From positions 1 through 20,642 of the forward strand of contig JAICHN010000036.1 in assembly GCA_025924845.1 (NCBI GenBank): a stretch of 20,642 bases of DNA. The letters run 5' to 3'. The stretch is from Chloroflexota bacterium. Its GTDB lineage: Bacteria; Chloroflexota; UBA5177; JANWHV01. The translations under genes and the position numbers were made by a program. The notes beneath the pieces were generated by a model that was not told where the DNA came from, made no database searches, and saw nothing but the letters and a program-made list of their open reading frames with translations. This document shows positions 1 to 7,041 of this stretch, in pieces. How positions within the stretch are numbered: position 1 is the first letter of the stretch; each line of letters opens with the position of its first letter.

Positions 1-626
1 CCGCTATGCTGGTGATAGATCATCACACTGTTGAGGACCGAGGCCCAGTAACCTGGGGCGCCGAGCGCGGGTGCCACTTTGGGATCGAGTTCGCTCACGT
101 CATCAGGGACGTTCAGCCAGATTCCCTCCCCTCTCAGAGTTGCCGGGAAAAAAGCGCAATCTCCGTCCCAGACTGCCGCCTGAGCTAACCCGGCGACGAG
201 GCGCTTGATGTAGCCTTCGATGCGACTTTCCCCGCTTTCCAGCCACCACGACAGGAGGCCGAACAGCACGCGGCCCTGGCAAAACAGATCCGCGCCTCCT
301 CGGGAGCCAAACTCAGGCGCTTCCGCGTTGTAGAATAGCCCGTCGCGCGGGTTGGCCCGCGTAAGAAGGAAGGACCGCAGCGTCTGCTCGACCGCTTCAA
401 ACTGCTGCGCGCCGGTCATCAGCCGACCAAGCAGCAGCCCATCGACCCAGCGTCCGCTCATGTCGCAATAGTCCCAACTCTGATGTTCCAGACGGGGCGG
501 ATCGGTCTTCAGGTTAAGCCAGAAATAGGGCTGACCGCCTCGGTTATGGTCGACACGGGCGGCGATCGCGCTCATGGCGCTCATCGCCGCCTCCTGCCAG
601 AAATAGGTCGCTGGTCTATCCATCAT
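1..626 (-). CDS. Probable (alpha/alpha)6-barrel glycan-active protein, 3' end cut by window edge
   Basis: The minus-strand frame stays open from an ATG-ATG pair (626/623) to base 1, giving about 208 residues without a stop, so the C-terminal part lies outside the window. GGGGAG sits just upstream of the start, only 18 bp after the stop of the GH127-like gene, which implies the same transcript. The protein has no signal peptide. It is rich in Trp, Tyr and Asp, with helical blocks such as WDYCDMSGRWVDGLLLGR (about residues 52-69), FYNAEAPEFG and LLSWWLESGESR, the style of helical-barrel glycosidases. Relation to GH127 or similar families is inferred from this texture and from the neighbour; no catalytic residues can be assigned. 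It could equally be a non-catalytic partner. Confidence 0.72.
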   Translation of the reverse strand, partial: MMDRPATYFWQEAAMSAMSAIAARVDHNRGGQPYFWLNLKTDPPRLEHQSWDYCDMSGRWVDGLLLGRLMTGAQQFEAVEQTLRSFLLTRANPRDGLFYNAEAPEFGSRGGADLFCQGRVLFGLLSWWLESGESRIEGYIKRLVAGLAQAAVWDGDCAFFPATLRGEGIWLNVPDDVSELDPKVAPALGAPGYWASVLNSVMIYHQHS

Positions 627-644
627 CACGGCTCCCCGCAGCGG

Positions 645-2399
645 CTAAAGAGATGGTATCGCCGGAGCGGCGGAGGGCGCCGGAATCGCCGGGCCTAGAT
701 CCGTGCGCCGCGTGTAGAGTGGCAGGTAGCGGCCGGGCGGTTCAACACGCAGCAGCGTTTCACCGCGCCAATACCCAGTGCATGAATCGCTACGTTCAGC
801 CGAACCGACTTGATACGTTGCCACGCGCTCGACAAGGGGATAGGAGACGGTCACCGACTCGCCGCCGCGGACATTAAAGCGTACGTAGCCCTCGCGCGCT
901 TGCAGGTCGCGCGCGGCGTCATCCCGATCAGCCGGCGCCACGCGGGCCATGCTCGTGCCTTCGGGTAAGCGCACGGCTACCTCACCTGTCTGCCGCGCAT
1001 CAATGGTCAGGCGGCCTGTGGTGGGCTCATGGCTCAGCACCCGCAGCGCCGCGGTCTCAACACTGAATCGCAGATGTATTGTGTACAGCGCATGCCCGTC
1101 ACTCTCGACCGTCTCATGAACCGCGTTGCTCCACAGGTCATAGAGGCCGCGCAAGCCCGCCGCGTTGCAGCACTGCATCAATGCGGTGGCATCCAGGTGA
1201 AAGGCGTCGTTCAGTGCCGGCCGCGACGCGAAGCCGCCAAGCTGCCGTGCCGCCACGTTGTCCGTAGTCGAGTCGCGGTCGTTGTTCGGCGCAGGGGTAG
1301 CGTCAGCCGGCATTCTATCTAGAGCGGCTTGTAGGTCGTCCAAGGAGAGAAACTGGCTCTCTAGCAGCGCGTTACGCCCATAGCGCTCCGCATCGGCATA
1401 GTATCGCTTGTCGACACCGCCTCCCAGCAGCAGCGCGATCTCAACCATATCGGTCGTACAGCACACTTCGCCGTGACGCTGGCCGATCCCCTCGGGAAAC
1501 CAGCCAAAGTCGGTGCCCCAGGTCCTGGCGTGTTCGTACCGCCAGCGTGCCCAGTTCACCAGATCCTGTTCGTCCAGCATCAGCCCCAGCTTCAAGACGC
1601 ATAGAATAAAATTGGACCGCGTATGGAAATGCGTCTCAAGCAGATCGCTGCCGGGAACAAACCGCCCCTCGGCATCGTAGCCCTGCGTGTAGGCGAGTGC
1701 AAAGCGGATCAACCCCTCCGCCAGCTCAAGGGCGGGCGCGTAGCCGGTTACTTCATATAGCCGAAGTGCCGGGATGGCAGCGGCCGCGTTGTATTCCTCA
1801 ATGCAGATGCGAAGGTTGGGCTCGCTGAAGCCCCAGCCATCCCGGCGATAGTATCCCTCCGGGAGTAGAAGTCCTTCCTCGCGCCGTATCGATACGCGCA
1901 GCATGCCATCGACCAGCCGTCGTGCCCGGTCAAGATACTCCTCGTCCCTTGTATGCAAGTAGCGGCTGAGCAGGCCCATCAAGGTGCCGCGCTGCGCCCA
2001 GCTTATCTCCGCGACCTCCTGCCCTGGCTGCCAGTTTACGAGAAGACGATCCGCGCACCACGGTGCGGCCCACGGCTCGGCAGGCAGCCACGATAGTCCA
2101 TCCTCGCCAAGAAACCGGAGCATCCACGCTTCGATCTGGGCCTCGTCCCGGTCGCCGACGGCAGCGGGCGATCCGGCGCGGACCATGGTCCGCGCCAGGG
2201 TTAGGGCATCAATGTGCCGCCCGCAACCGTCGCCGCAATCCCACAAACCGTGAAAGGCGCGCACCGGTTGCGCGCGCCAGTTGGCCAGAAAATACATCAG
2301 GCCCTCGCGCTCAGGGTCGAGCAACCCGGTGAGCGCCCGGGAGGCGAGCGCGGCACGCGACTGTAGGTCGAATGGGTGGATGTTGGCGGGCATGGGCAT
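645..2399 (-). CDS. GH127-like (beta-L-arabinofuranosidase superfamily) protein
   Basis: The gene encodes 584 residues; the ATG is preceded by GAGGAG at a good distance. No signal peptide is seen, so it is probably cytoplasmic. The first about 430 residues are helix-rich and the remainder is beta-rich (ALYTIHLRFSVETAALRV, GESVTVSYPL), the order expected for a GH127-type barrel followed by beta-sandwich domains. E311-V-C313 and C410-C411 match the Glu-x-Cys and Cys-Cys that bind zinc in GH127 enzymes such as HypBA1, where the first Cys of the pair is the nucleophile. E303 is a possible acid/base but its spacing differs from HypBA1. Substrate is inferred only: a short glycoside or sugar conjugate imported by the nearby ABC transporter. 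It is shorter than HypBA1 (about 650 residues). It is 39 bp downstream of the PhyH gene. Confidence 0.75.
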   Translation of the reverse strand: MPMPANIHPFDLQSRAALASRALTGLLDPEREGLMYFLANWRAQPVRAFHGLWDCGDGCGRHIDALTLARTMVRAGSPAAVGDRDEAQIEAWMLRFLGEDGLSWLPAEPWAAPWCADRLLVNWQPGQEVAEISWAQRGTLMGLLSRYLHTRDEEYLDRARRLVDGMLRVSIRREEGLLLPEGYYRRDGWGFSEPNLRICIEEYNAAAAIPALRLYEVTGYAPALELAEGLIRFALAYTQGYDAEGRFVPGSDLLETHFHTRSNFILCVLKLGLMLDEQDLVNWARWRYEHARTWGTDFGWFPEGIGQRHGEVCCTTDMVEIALLLGGGVDKRYYADAERYGRNALLESQFLSLDDLQAALDRMPADATPAPNNDRDSTTDNVAARQLGGFASRPALNDAFHLDATALMQCCNAAGLRGLYDLWSNAVHETVESDGHALYTIHLRFSVETAALRVLSHEPTTGRLTIDARQTGEVAVRLPEGTSMARVAPADRDDAARDLQAREGYVRFNVRGGESVTVSYPLVERVATYQVGSAERSDSCTGYWRGETLLRVEPPGRYLPLYTRRTDLGPAIPAPSAAPAIPSL

Positions 2400-2438
2400 A
2401 GCTATCTCCTCAATAATCCACGGCGCCGGCCGGTCATG

Positions 2439-3359
2439 TCACTTGTAGAGACGCCGCCACGGCCAAGCATCGCTGCCAGTGACTATCGGTTTAAGATGCG
2501 CGGGTAACGACTCCGCGAAGGCCGTGCCGATCTCATTGCCGGGCCACTCGCGCATCATAGGGGGCGTATACCCTGTGATCAGAATGACGCGTTCCTTGTC
2601 ACTGCGAATGGCTGTCGTGCTATGCACCAGAGACTCGGAGAAGAGCAGCACTGAACCAGCGTTTGCCTCTACTTGATGAATCAGGCTCTCATCGCCGGCT
2701 AACGCAGCGTCGATGATCTCTTGTTGTGGCCAGGACAGGCGGTGGCTGCCGGGAATAACGGCCGTGCCGCCGTCGTCAGGGCCAACGTCCGTCAAGAAGG
2801 CGATGGTCTTGACAAACAGACTGTGGAAGTGGTTGTTCTCGATGTAGGTCCCCCAGCCGTGTTGCGTTCCAGTGTGGAAGCCGGTGGCCACGGAATGGCG
2901 CGTGCCCCAGTCTGCCGGCTGCATGCGTGCGTCTCGACGGTTAATAACAGCCTCAGTCTCTTCGACGCGCACACTTCCGCCGACGACCTCCTCAACTGCG
3001 GGAATCAGCCCTGGGTGTACGACAAAGTCCAGAAGCGCCGGATCATACTCCAGAAGGTGTCCGACGTGAAATATGTAGTCATCGCGCTTATTGACGTAGA
3101 CGCGGTGTGCCGCAAGGTCAGGTTCAGCCTTGAGCCGGTACAGAGCGTCTTTCATCGCCGCCACCTCATCCGGCGTCAGCACACTCTCCAGTACGACATA
3201 GCCGTAGACATCGAAGTGCAGTCGCTGTGACGGTGTGAGGCGCGGCGCGTTCGCTCCCTCCTTGGTGCTTTGGACCATCTTCTCGATCACTGACACTGCC
3301 CTCCCCAGAATGACATACTCCGCGTGCTGCCGCAGGGCCTTAGGAATGGGTGGATCCAC
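2439..3359 (-). CDS. PhyH-superfamily Fe(II)/2-oxoglutarate oxygenase-like protein with HxG
   Basis: The reading frame encodes 306 residues from a GTG start. The start is uncertain: neither this GTG nor Met28 (3278) has a clear Shine-Dalgarno. The core follows the phytanoyl-CoA dioxygenase fold: FDVYGYVVLESVLTPDEV near residue 49, then LTDVGPDDGGTAVIPGSH (189-206), then distal H246 with R257 eleven residues later. That His-Arg spacing is the same as in human PhyH. Counting back 84 residues from H246 gives H162-T-G164 where the family normally has His-x-Asp, so the carboxylate iron ligand seems to be absent. H177 and H179 are other possible ligands. In this operon it may act on an imported sugar-linked compound, but the substrate is unknown. 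Confidence 0.82.
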   Translation of the reverse strand: MDPPIPKALRQHAEYVILGRAVSVIEKMVQSTKEGANAPRLTPSQRLHFDVYGYVVLESVLTPDEVAAMKDALYRLKAEPDLAAHRVYVNKRDDYIFHVGHLLEYDPALLDFVVHPGLIPAVEEVVGGSVRVEETEAVINRRDARMQPADWGTRHSVATGFHTGTQHGWGTYIENNHFHSLFVKTIAFLTDVGPDDGGTAVIPGSHRLSWPQQEIIDAALAGDESLIHQVEANAGSVLLFSESLVHSTTAIRSDKERVILITGYTPPMMREWPGNEIGTAFAESLPAHLKPIVTGSDAWPWRRLYK

Positions 3360-3458
3360 GTGGGCGCCGGTTTCTCACTTGCTTGGGCCACGCGGTGCGC
3401 CGGCAACGAACATGCGTGGCGGATCTGGAGGCCGGCACTCCGGCATACTTCGAGGCTG

Positions 3459-4040
3459 TCACGCGCCGCGTACGGCCACCGATTGCAGGTGTGCGTGCGG
3501 CGGCTCAGGGCCGCAATCGATGAGCACGTCCTTGCCGACCTGATTGTGTCTGTACAGGGCCGCCAGTTCCCGGGGTGTATCCGCCGCGTGCGTACTCAGG
3601 AGAATTTCTTGGTGGATTCGCGCGATGAACGGCAGCGCCTGCGATTGGCGGTCGGTCACGGTCAGGTTCGCATAGGCGATGTCGCTGCCGGCTTCCCAGG
3701 CGCAGCGCGGGAATCGATGGTCGGCTACACTGCGCGGCGTTGGCCCGCCTACGTAGGGCCGGCCATTATTGCCGATCGTTACGAGACCTTCTCGATCGAG
3801 TTGGCGCAGCGCCGCAATCACTAGGGCGCGACTCACGCCCAACTCGGTGGCAATGCGTTCGGGAATAAGGTGTTCACCGGAAACAAAGCCGCGGCTTAAG
3901 ATAGCTCGGCGCAAGATTTCGGCCACACCTAGGGCCTGATCCGCTGCTTTAGTCGGATGATGTAGGGTGCTCGACTGGTTACGCTCACTCACCGGGCGCC
4001 GCCAAAGTACACGGATCGTATCTCCTGGACAATGCCGCAT
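3459..4040 (-). CDS. GntR-family transcriptional regulator with short C-terminal domain
   Basis: The protein has 193 residues. A GntR winged helix-turn-helix spans about residues 36-97, with the recognition region ERIATELGVSRALVIAALRQ and the wing GLVTIGNNGRPYV. GntR regulators carry an effector domain after this; FadR-type FCD domains need about 120-140 residues with conserved metal-binding His and Asp. Here only about 95 residues follow, and they show no clear FCD or UTRA pattern, so the effector domain is short, divergent or truncated. The ATG at 4040 lacks a strong Shine-Dalgarno; an in-frame GTG at 3992 is a possible alternative start. It lies divergent to the sugar ABC operon and 99 bp upstream of the PhyH gene, so it probably controls both. 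Confidence 0.82.
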   Translation of the reverse strand: MRHCPGDTIRVLWRRPVSERNQSSTLHHPTKAADQALGVAEILRRAILSRGFVSGEHLIPERIATELGVSRALVIAALRQLDREGLVTIGNNGRPYVGGPTPRSVADHRFPRCAWEAGSDIAYANLTVTDRQSQALPFIARIHQEILLSTHAADTPRELAALYRHNQVGKDVLIDCGPEPPHAHLQSVAVRGA

Positions 4041-4196
4041 CCCGATCGCTACACTGCACTCCAGATTGCAAATAGTTTACAGTCAATTGGATACGGTAGC
4101 AGTCCCGGTTCCGCTCGTCAAGACAAGAGAACTCCTGGCCACAAGAACGGGCAGGATACTAGTACGGGCCGCGGATAGGCCATTCAGTACTGGGGC

Positions 4197-4230
4197 GGGG
4201 ACGCGGCTCTCCAGGGGACGCGGCTCTTCA
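4197..4230. repeat. 17-bp tandem direct repeat in the divergent promoter region
   Basis: Two adjacent copies, 4197-4213 and 4214-4230, read GGGGACGCGGCTCTCCA and GGGGACGCGGCTCTTCA, differing at one base. They lie upstream of the binding-protein gene, where a regulator could bind side by side, but an operator role is only inferred. Confidence 0.7.
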
Positions 4231-4261
4231 AAGGGTCCGACAGAAACCATGCGGCAGCCGG

Positions 4262-4271
4262 CCTGTACAGG
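4262..4271. promoter_or_regulatory. Perfect 10-bp palindrome, possible operator
   Basis: CCTGTACAGG is self-complementary and lies between the GntR gene and the transporter operon. Dimeric GntR proteins bind short palindromes of this size, so it is a candidate site for the neighbouring regulator. Chance occurrence cannot be excluded. Confidence 0.35.
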
Positions 4272-4402
4272 CAGACGGATGGTCGGCTGACCTCTATAAG
4301 CGAGAAGGAAAGGAGCGACAAGCGACCGGGAACGGGCTAGAAAGCTACTCGTGATCGCAAACGTCACAGCGCAGCATGGCGGCTGTTAAGGAGAGGCAGA
4401 AC

Positions 4403-5737
4403 ATGTCAGTTCGCACCCCATTGACTGTCTTATGGATCATCCTGCTGATTGTTCCCTTGACCCTGAGGGGCTCGAGTCAAAGAGTGGTCGCCAAATCGGC
4501 GCTCTCAGGATCAATCTCGGTCTACCAGTTTACTGAGGGCACGGCTATCGATCACACGTTCCAGGCCATGGCAAAGACTTTCGAGCAAGAGTATCCCGGA
4601 ACCCAGGTAAATCTCACTATTCTCCCGTACAGCCAGTACGCCACGAAGGTAGCGCTGCTGGAGGCGAGCAACTCGGCGCCCGATATTTTCTGGGCAACTG
4701 GAGATGTCCTGCGCTTCGTCAGTGAGGGCAAGATAATCCCGCTGGACAACTACATCTTGAAAGATCCCATCCTGGGAAGTCGTACTAAGACGCGCTTCTG
4801 GGCGAATGCGATGACCATGTTCGACGGCAAGCATATTTGGGCTGCCCAGAACGGAGCGTTGTGCAGCATGCAGCTGTACTACAATCGGGACCTGTTTGAC
4901 AAGGCACACGTGGCCTATCCTACCAACGACTGGACCTGGGACGACTTCCTCGCGGCAGCCAAGAAACTGACTATTCATCAGGGTGGAGACACTGTACAGT
5001 GGGGCGCGGATTGGGGCTACCTTCCTGGTTGGGATGGCGGCTGGGAGTCGATGGCCGCGTCCAATGGCGCTAAGAAGATCTTTGATCGCGTGTTTGACCC
5101 GCGGCAGATGAATCTGAATCAACCGGGGGTAATCAAGGCGTGGCAGTTCATGCAGGACATGGTCTATAAGTACAAGGTGGCGCCTACCCCCGCTGTTTCC
5201 TCGGCCCTCTCACAGCAGGGCGCCGGCGATTTCCAGTCGGGCAAGATTGCCATGGTCACGGACGGCTGCTGGCAACTGCCCGCCTACAAACAAGCCATCA
5301 AGCATCTGGGCATGGCCCTGTTGCCCAAGGGCACGGCAGGCCGTACGCAACCGGTCTGGTACGCCGGCGAACTCGTGATTTCCGCAGCCAGCAAAAACAA
5401 AGATCTGGCATGGGCGTGGGCCCGCTGGCTGGCGGTAGATCCAAAGGCAAATGCGATGGCGGCCGGCAACGGCCAGAACTGTGGCGCGCCGATCGTCAAA
5501 GCCTTTGACAGCCTGTACAGTGCGGCCTGGAAGGGTATTCCAGGGGGTGAGGCGTGCGTGACGTCCCTCCAGAACGGTAAGTTCTTTGGCTGGAGTAGCC
5601 CACAGGGGGATGAGATCAATAACACGATCATTACACCGGAATGGGACAAGTTCAAGAGGGACAAGGTCACGGCCGCCCAGATGGCCGCGGACCTCGACAA
5701 GTCGATCAACGCGGCACTGAAGGCCGGTCACTCATAG
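4403..5737 (+). CDS. Extracellular sugar-binding protein of a CUT1 ABC transporter
   Basis: The start at 4403 was chosen because AAGGAG (4388-4393) lies nine bases upstream; an in-frame ATG at 4376 has no such site. The product has 444 residues. It opens with a hydrophobic export signal (about residues 6-22) followed by a Ser/Val-rich stretch. The mature part matches family-1 solute-binding proteins: SISVYQFTEGTAIDHTF, an early FEQEYPGTQVNLTILPYSQY segment, MQLYYNRDLFDKA, WTWDDFLAAAKKL, GKIAMVTDGCWQL and a late LAWAWARWLA block. It would capture a sugar or oligosaccharide outside the membrane and hand it to the two permeases downstream. Unlike most binding proteins of monoderm bacteria, it shows no lipobox Cys after the signal, so anchoring is unclear. 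The ligand is unknown. Confidence 0.9.
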   Translation: MSVRTPLTVLWIILLIVPLTLRGSSQRVVAKSALSGSISVYQFTEGTAIDHTFQAMAKTFEQEYPGTQVNLTILPYSQYATKVALLEASNSAPDIFWATGDVLRFVSEGKIIPLDNYILKDPILGSRTKTRFWANAMTMFDGKHIWAAQNGALCSMQLYYNRDLFDKAHVAYPTNDWTWDDFLAAAKKLTIHQGGDTVQWGADWGYLPGWDGGWESMAASNGAKKIFDRVFDPRQMNLNQPGVIKAWQFMQDMVYKYKVAPTPAVSSALSQQGAGDFQSGKIAMVTDGCWQLPAYKQAIKHLGMALLPKGTAGRTQPVWYAGELVISAASKNKDLAWAWARWLAVDPKANAMAAGNGQNCGAPIVKAFDSLYSAAWKGIPGGEACVTSLQNGKFFGWSSPQGDEINNTIITPEWDKFKRDKVTAAQMAADLDKSINAALKAGHS

Positions 5738-6093
5738 CATGTCATGCCGGTGGGGCTCCCCGTTTCCTTCCGGATGGCAGGGCGCCCTCACTCACCTTTC
5801 AACCGACGCGTCACGGGGAAAATACCTGAGCCGCTCGGTCGCGCTTGCCAGGGACCTGCCGATGCCGCGCCTGACTGCATCGGCAGGTCCGGATGACGAC
5901 CTTCGACCGGTACAATAACGGCCATGAGCGGGGTGTGCGCCCTTGGAATCTTGACGTCCCATTCCGGTCATCGCCGACGGACGATGCTTGCCTGATTGCT
6001 CATCACCATGCATAGGGGGCCGCGAAACCGCCGCCACACGTCGCCTGGATCAGGCGAGACCCTGTGGAACCCATCGCAAAAGGGAAAGGCAGG
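5738..6093 (+). other. Intergenic gap within the ABC transporter operon
   Basis: This stretch of about 356 bp separates the binding-protein gene from the first permease gene. The main element is the 14-bp perfect hairpin at 5852-5890. A short GGGG-CT-CCCC inverted repeat lies near 5754-5763. I see no convincing gene in it, and no clear promoter. Confidence 0.6.
5852..5890 (+). promoter_or_regulatory. 14-bp perfect hairpin between binding protein and permeases
   Basis: GGACCTGCCGATGC (5852-5865) and GCATCGGCAGGTCC (5877-5890) are exact reverse complements with an 11-base loop. No T-run follows, so it is not a standard intrinsic terminator. Stable hairpins at this position in sugar transporter operons, as between malE and malF, protect the upstream mRNA and keep the binding protein in excess over the permeases. 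The same role is inferred here. Confidence 0.7.
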
Positions 6094-7041
6094 ATGCGAT
6101 CTTCCCAACCAGCCGTTCAGCGACGGCACTCCCGGCCCACACTCAAATGGCGGCTGTCGTTGCGTCGTCGTGAGGCGGTAGCTGCATACATCCTCATCGC
6201 CCCAGCGGTGTTTGGCTTCATTGTATTCTTAGCCGGTCCTATCGCGGCGTCGCTCGTCATCAGCCTGACCAATTACGACATCATATCGTCGCCCCACTGG
6301 ATCGGTTTCGGCAACTATATCGCCTTGACCCACGATGATTTGTTCTGGCAGTCGTTGAACGTCACAATCAAAGCGGCCCTGATCAGCCTGCCAATCGGGC
6401 TGACTCTGTCTCTTGGTCTGGCCATGCTGCTCAATCAGCCTATCAAGGGCCTCGCCTTCTGGCGCACCGTGTACTACCTACCATCGGTGCTGTCGGGTGC
6501 AGCGGTGGCCGTGCTCTGGCTGTGGCTGCTCAATCCTGAGTTCGGGATACTCAACGTGATCCTGCGCCACATGGGACTTCCGGCACCCGATTGGCTAGGC
6601 GACACCACGACGGCCCTGCCGTCCCTGATCGTGGTTAGCCTATGGGGCATTGGCGGCACCACCATTATCTACCTGGCCGGCCTGCAGGGCATTCCCACCG
6701 AGTTATATGAGGCCGCGCAGATTGACGGCGCCGGTGCATGGCAACGATTCTACCGCGTCACCTTGCCCATGCTGAGCCCGGTGATCCTCTTCAATCTCAT
6801 TCTGGCCCTGATCAATCAGTTCCAGTGGTTCACCGAACCGTTTGTCATGACGCAGGGTGGGCCTGAGAACACCACCCTGACGTTCATGCTGTACCTGTAT
6901 CAGAATGCTTTTACCTACTTCAAGATGGGATACGCCTCGGCCATGGCCTGGGTGTTTTTTGTGTTGGTGCTGGTGCTAACCGCATTGGTGTTTCGCTCAA
7001 GCCCGATGTGGGTCCACTATGAAGGGGAGAGGGGACAATGA
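6094..7041 (+). CDS. CUT1 sugar ABC transporter permease (MalF/UgpA type)
   Basis: The ATG at 6094 has an AGGGAAAGG element just upstream; the longer frame from GTG 6064 has none. The product has 315 residues with six predicted membrane segments, beginning with AAYILIAPAVFGFIVFLAGP. The cytoplasmic EAA loop that docks on the ATPase is clear: ELYEAAQIDGAGAWQRFYRV followed by TLPML (about 203-227). Segments such as TNYDIISSPHWIGFGNY and RTVYYLPSVLSGAAVAVLW are typical of MalF/UgpA-type subunits. It overlaps the next permease gene by four bases (ATGA), so the two are translationally coupled and should form a heterodimer. No ATPase gene is nearby, so a shared MsmX-like ATPase elsewhere is likely. 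Confidence 0.93.
   Translation: MRSSQPAVQRRHSRPTLKWRLSLRRREAVAAYILIAPAVFGFIVFLAGPIAASLVISLTNYDIISSPHWIGFGNYIALTHDDLFWQSLNVTIKAALISLPIGLTLSLGLAMLLNQPIKGLAFWRTVYYLPSVLSGAAVAVLWLWLLNPEFGILNVILRHMGLPAPDWLGDTTTALPSLIVVSLWGIGGTTIIYLAGLQGIPTELYEAAQIDGAGAWQRFYRVTLPMLSPVILFNLILALINQFQWFTEPFVMTQGGPENTTLTFMLYLYQNAFTYFKMGYASAMAWVFFVLVLVLTALVFRSSPMWVHYEGERGQ

Larger units (their letters stand above)
4041..4402. promoter_or_regulatory. Divergent intergenic control region
   Basis: This 362-bp stretch separates the GntR gene from the ABC transporter operon and should hold both promoters. Visible elements are a 17-bp tandem repeat (4197-4230), a perfect palindrome CCTGTACAGG (4262-4271), a short inverted repeat GGTCGGCTGACC (4281-4292) and a possible -10 TATAAG (4295-4300) facing the transporter. 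I could not find a well-spaced -35 for either direction. An ATG at 4376 in frame with the transporter gene is not the likely start. Confidence 0.5.

Noticed and set aside
5749..5766. GGGG-CT-CCCC as terminator after the binding-protein gene
   Set aside because: The stem is short with a two-base loop and only GTTTCC follows, so it is unlikely to stop transcription.
5792..6037. 81-codon minus-strand frame in the ABC operon gap
   Set aside because: No ribosome site or homology-like pattern, and it crosses the perfect hairpin. Treated as chance.
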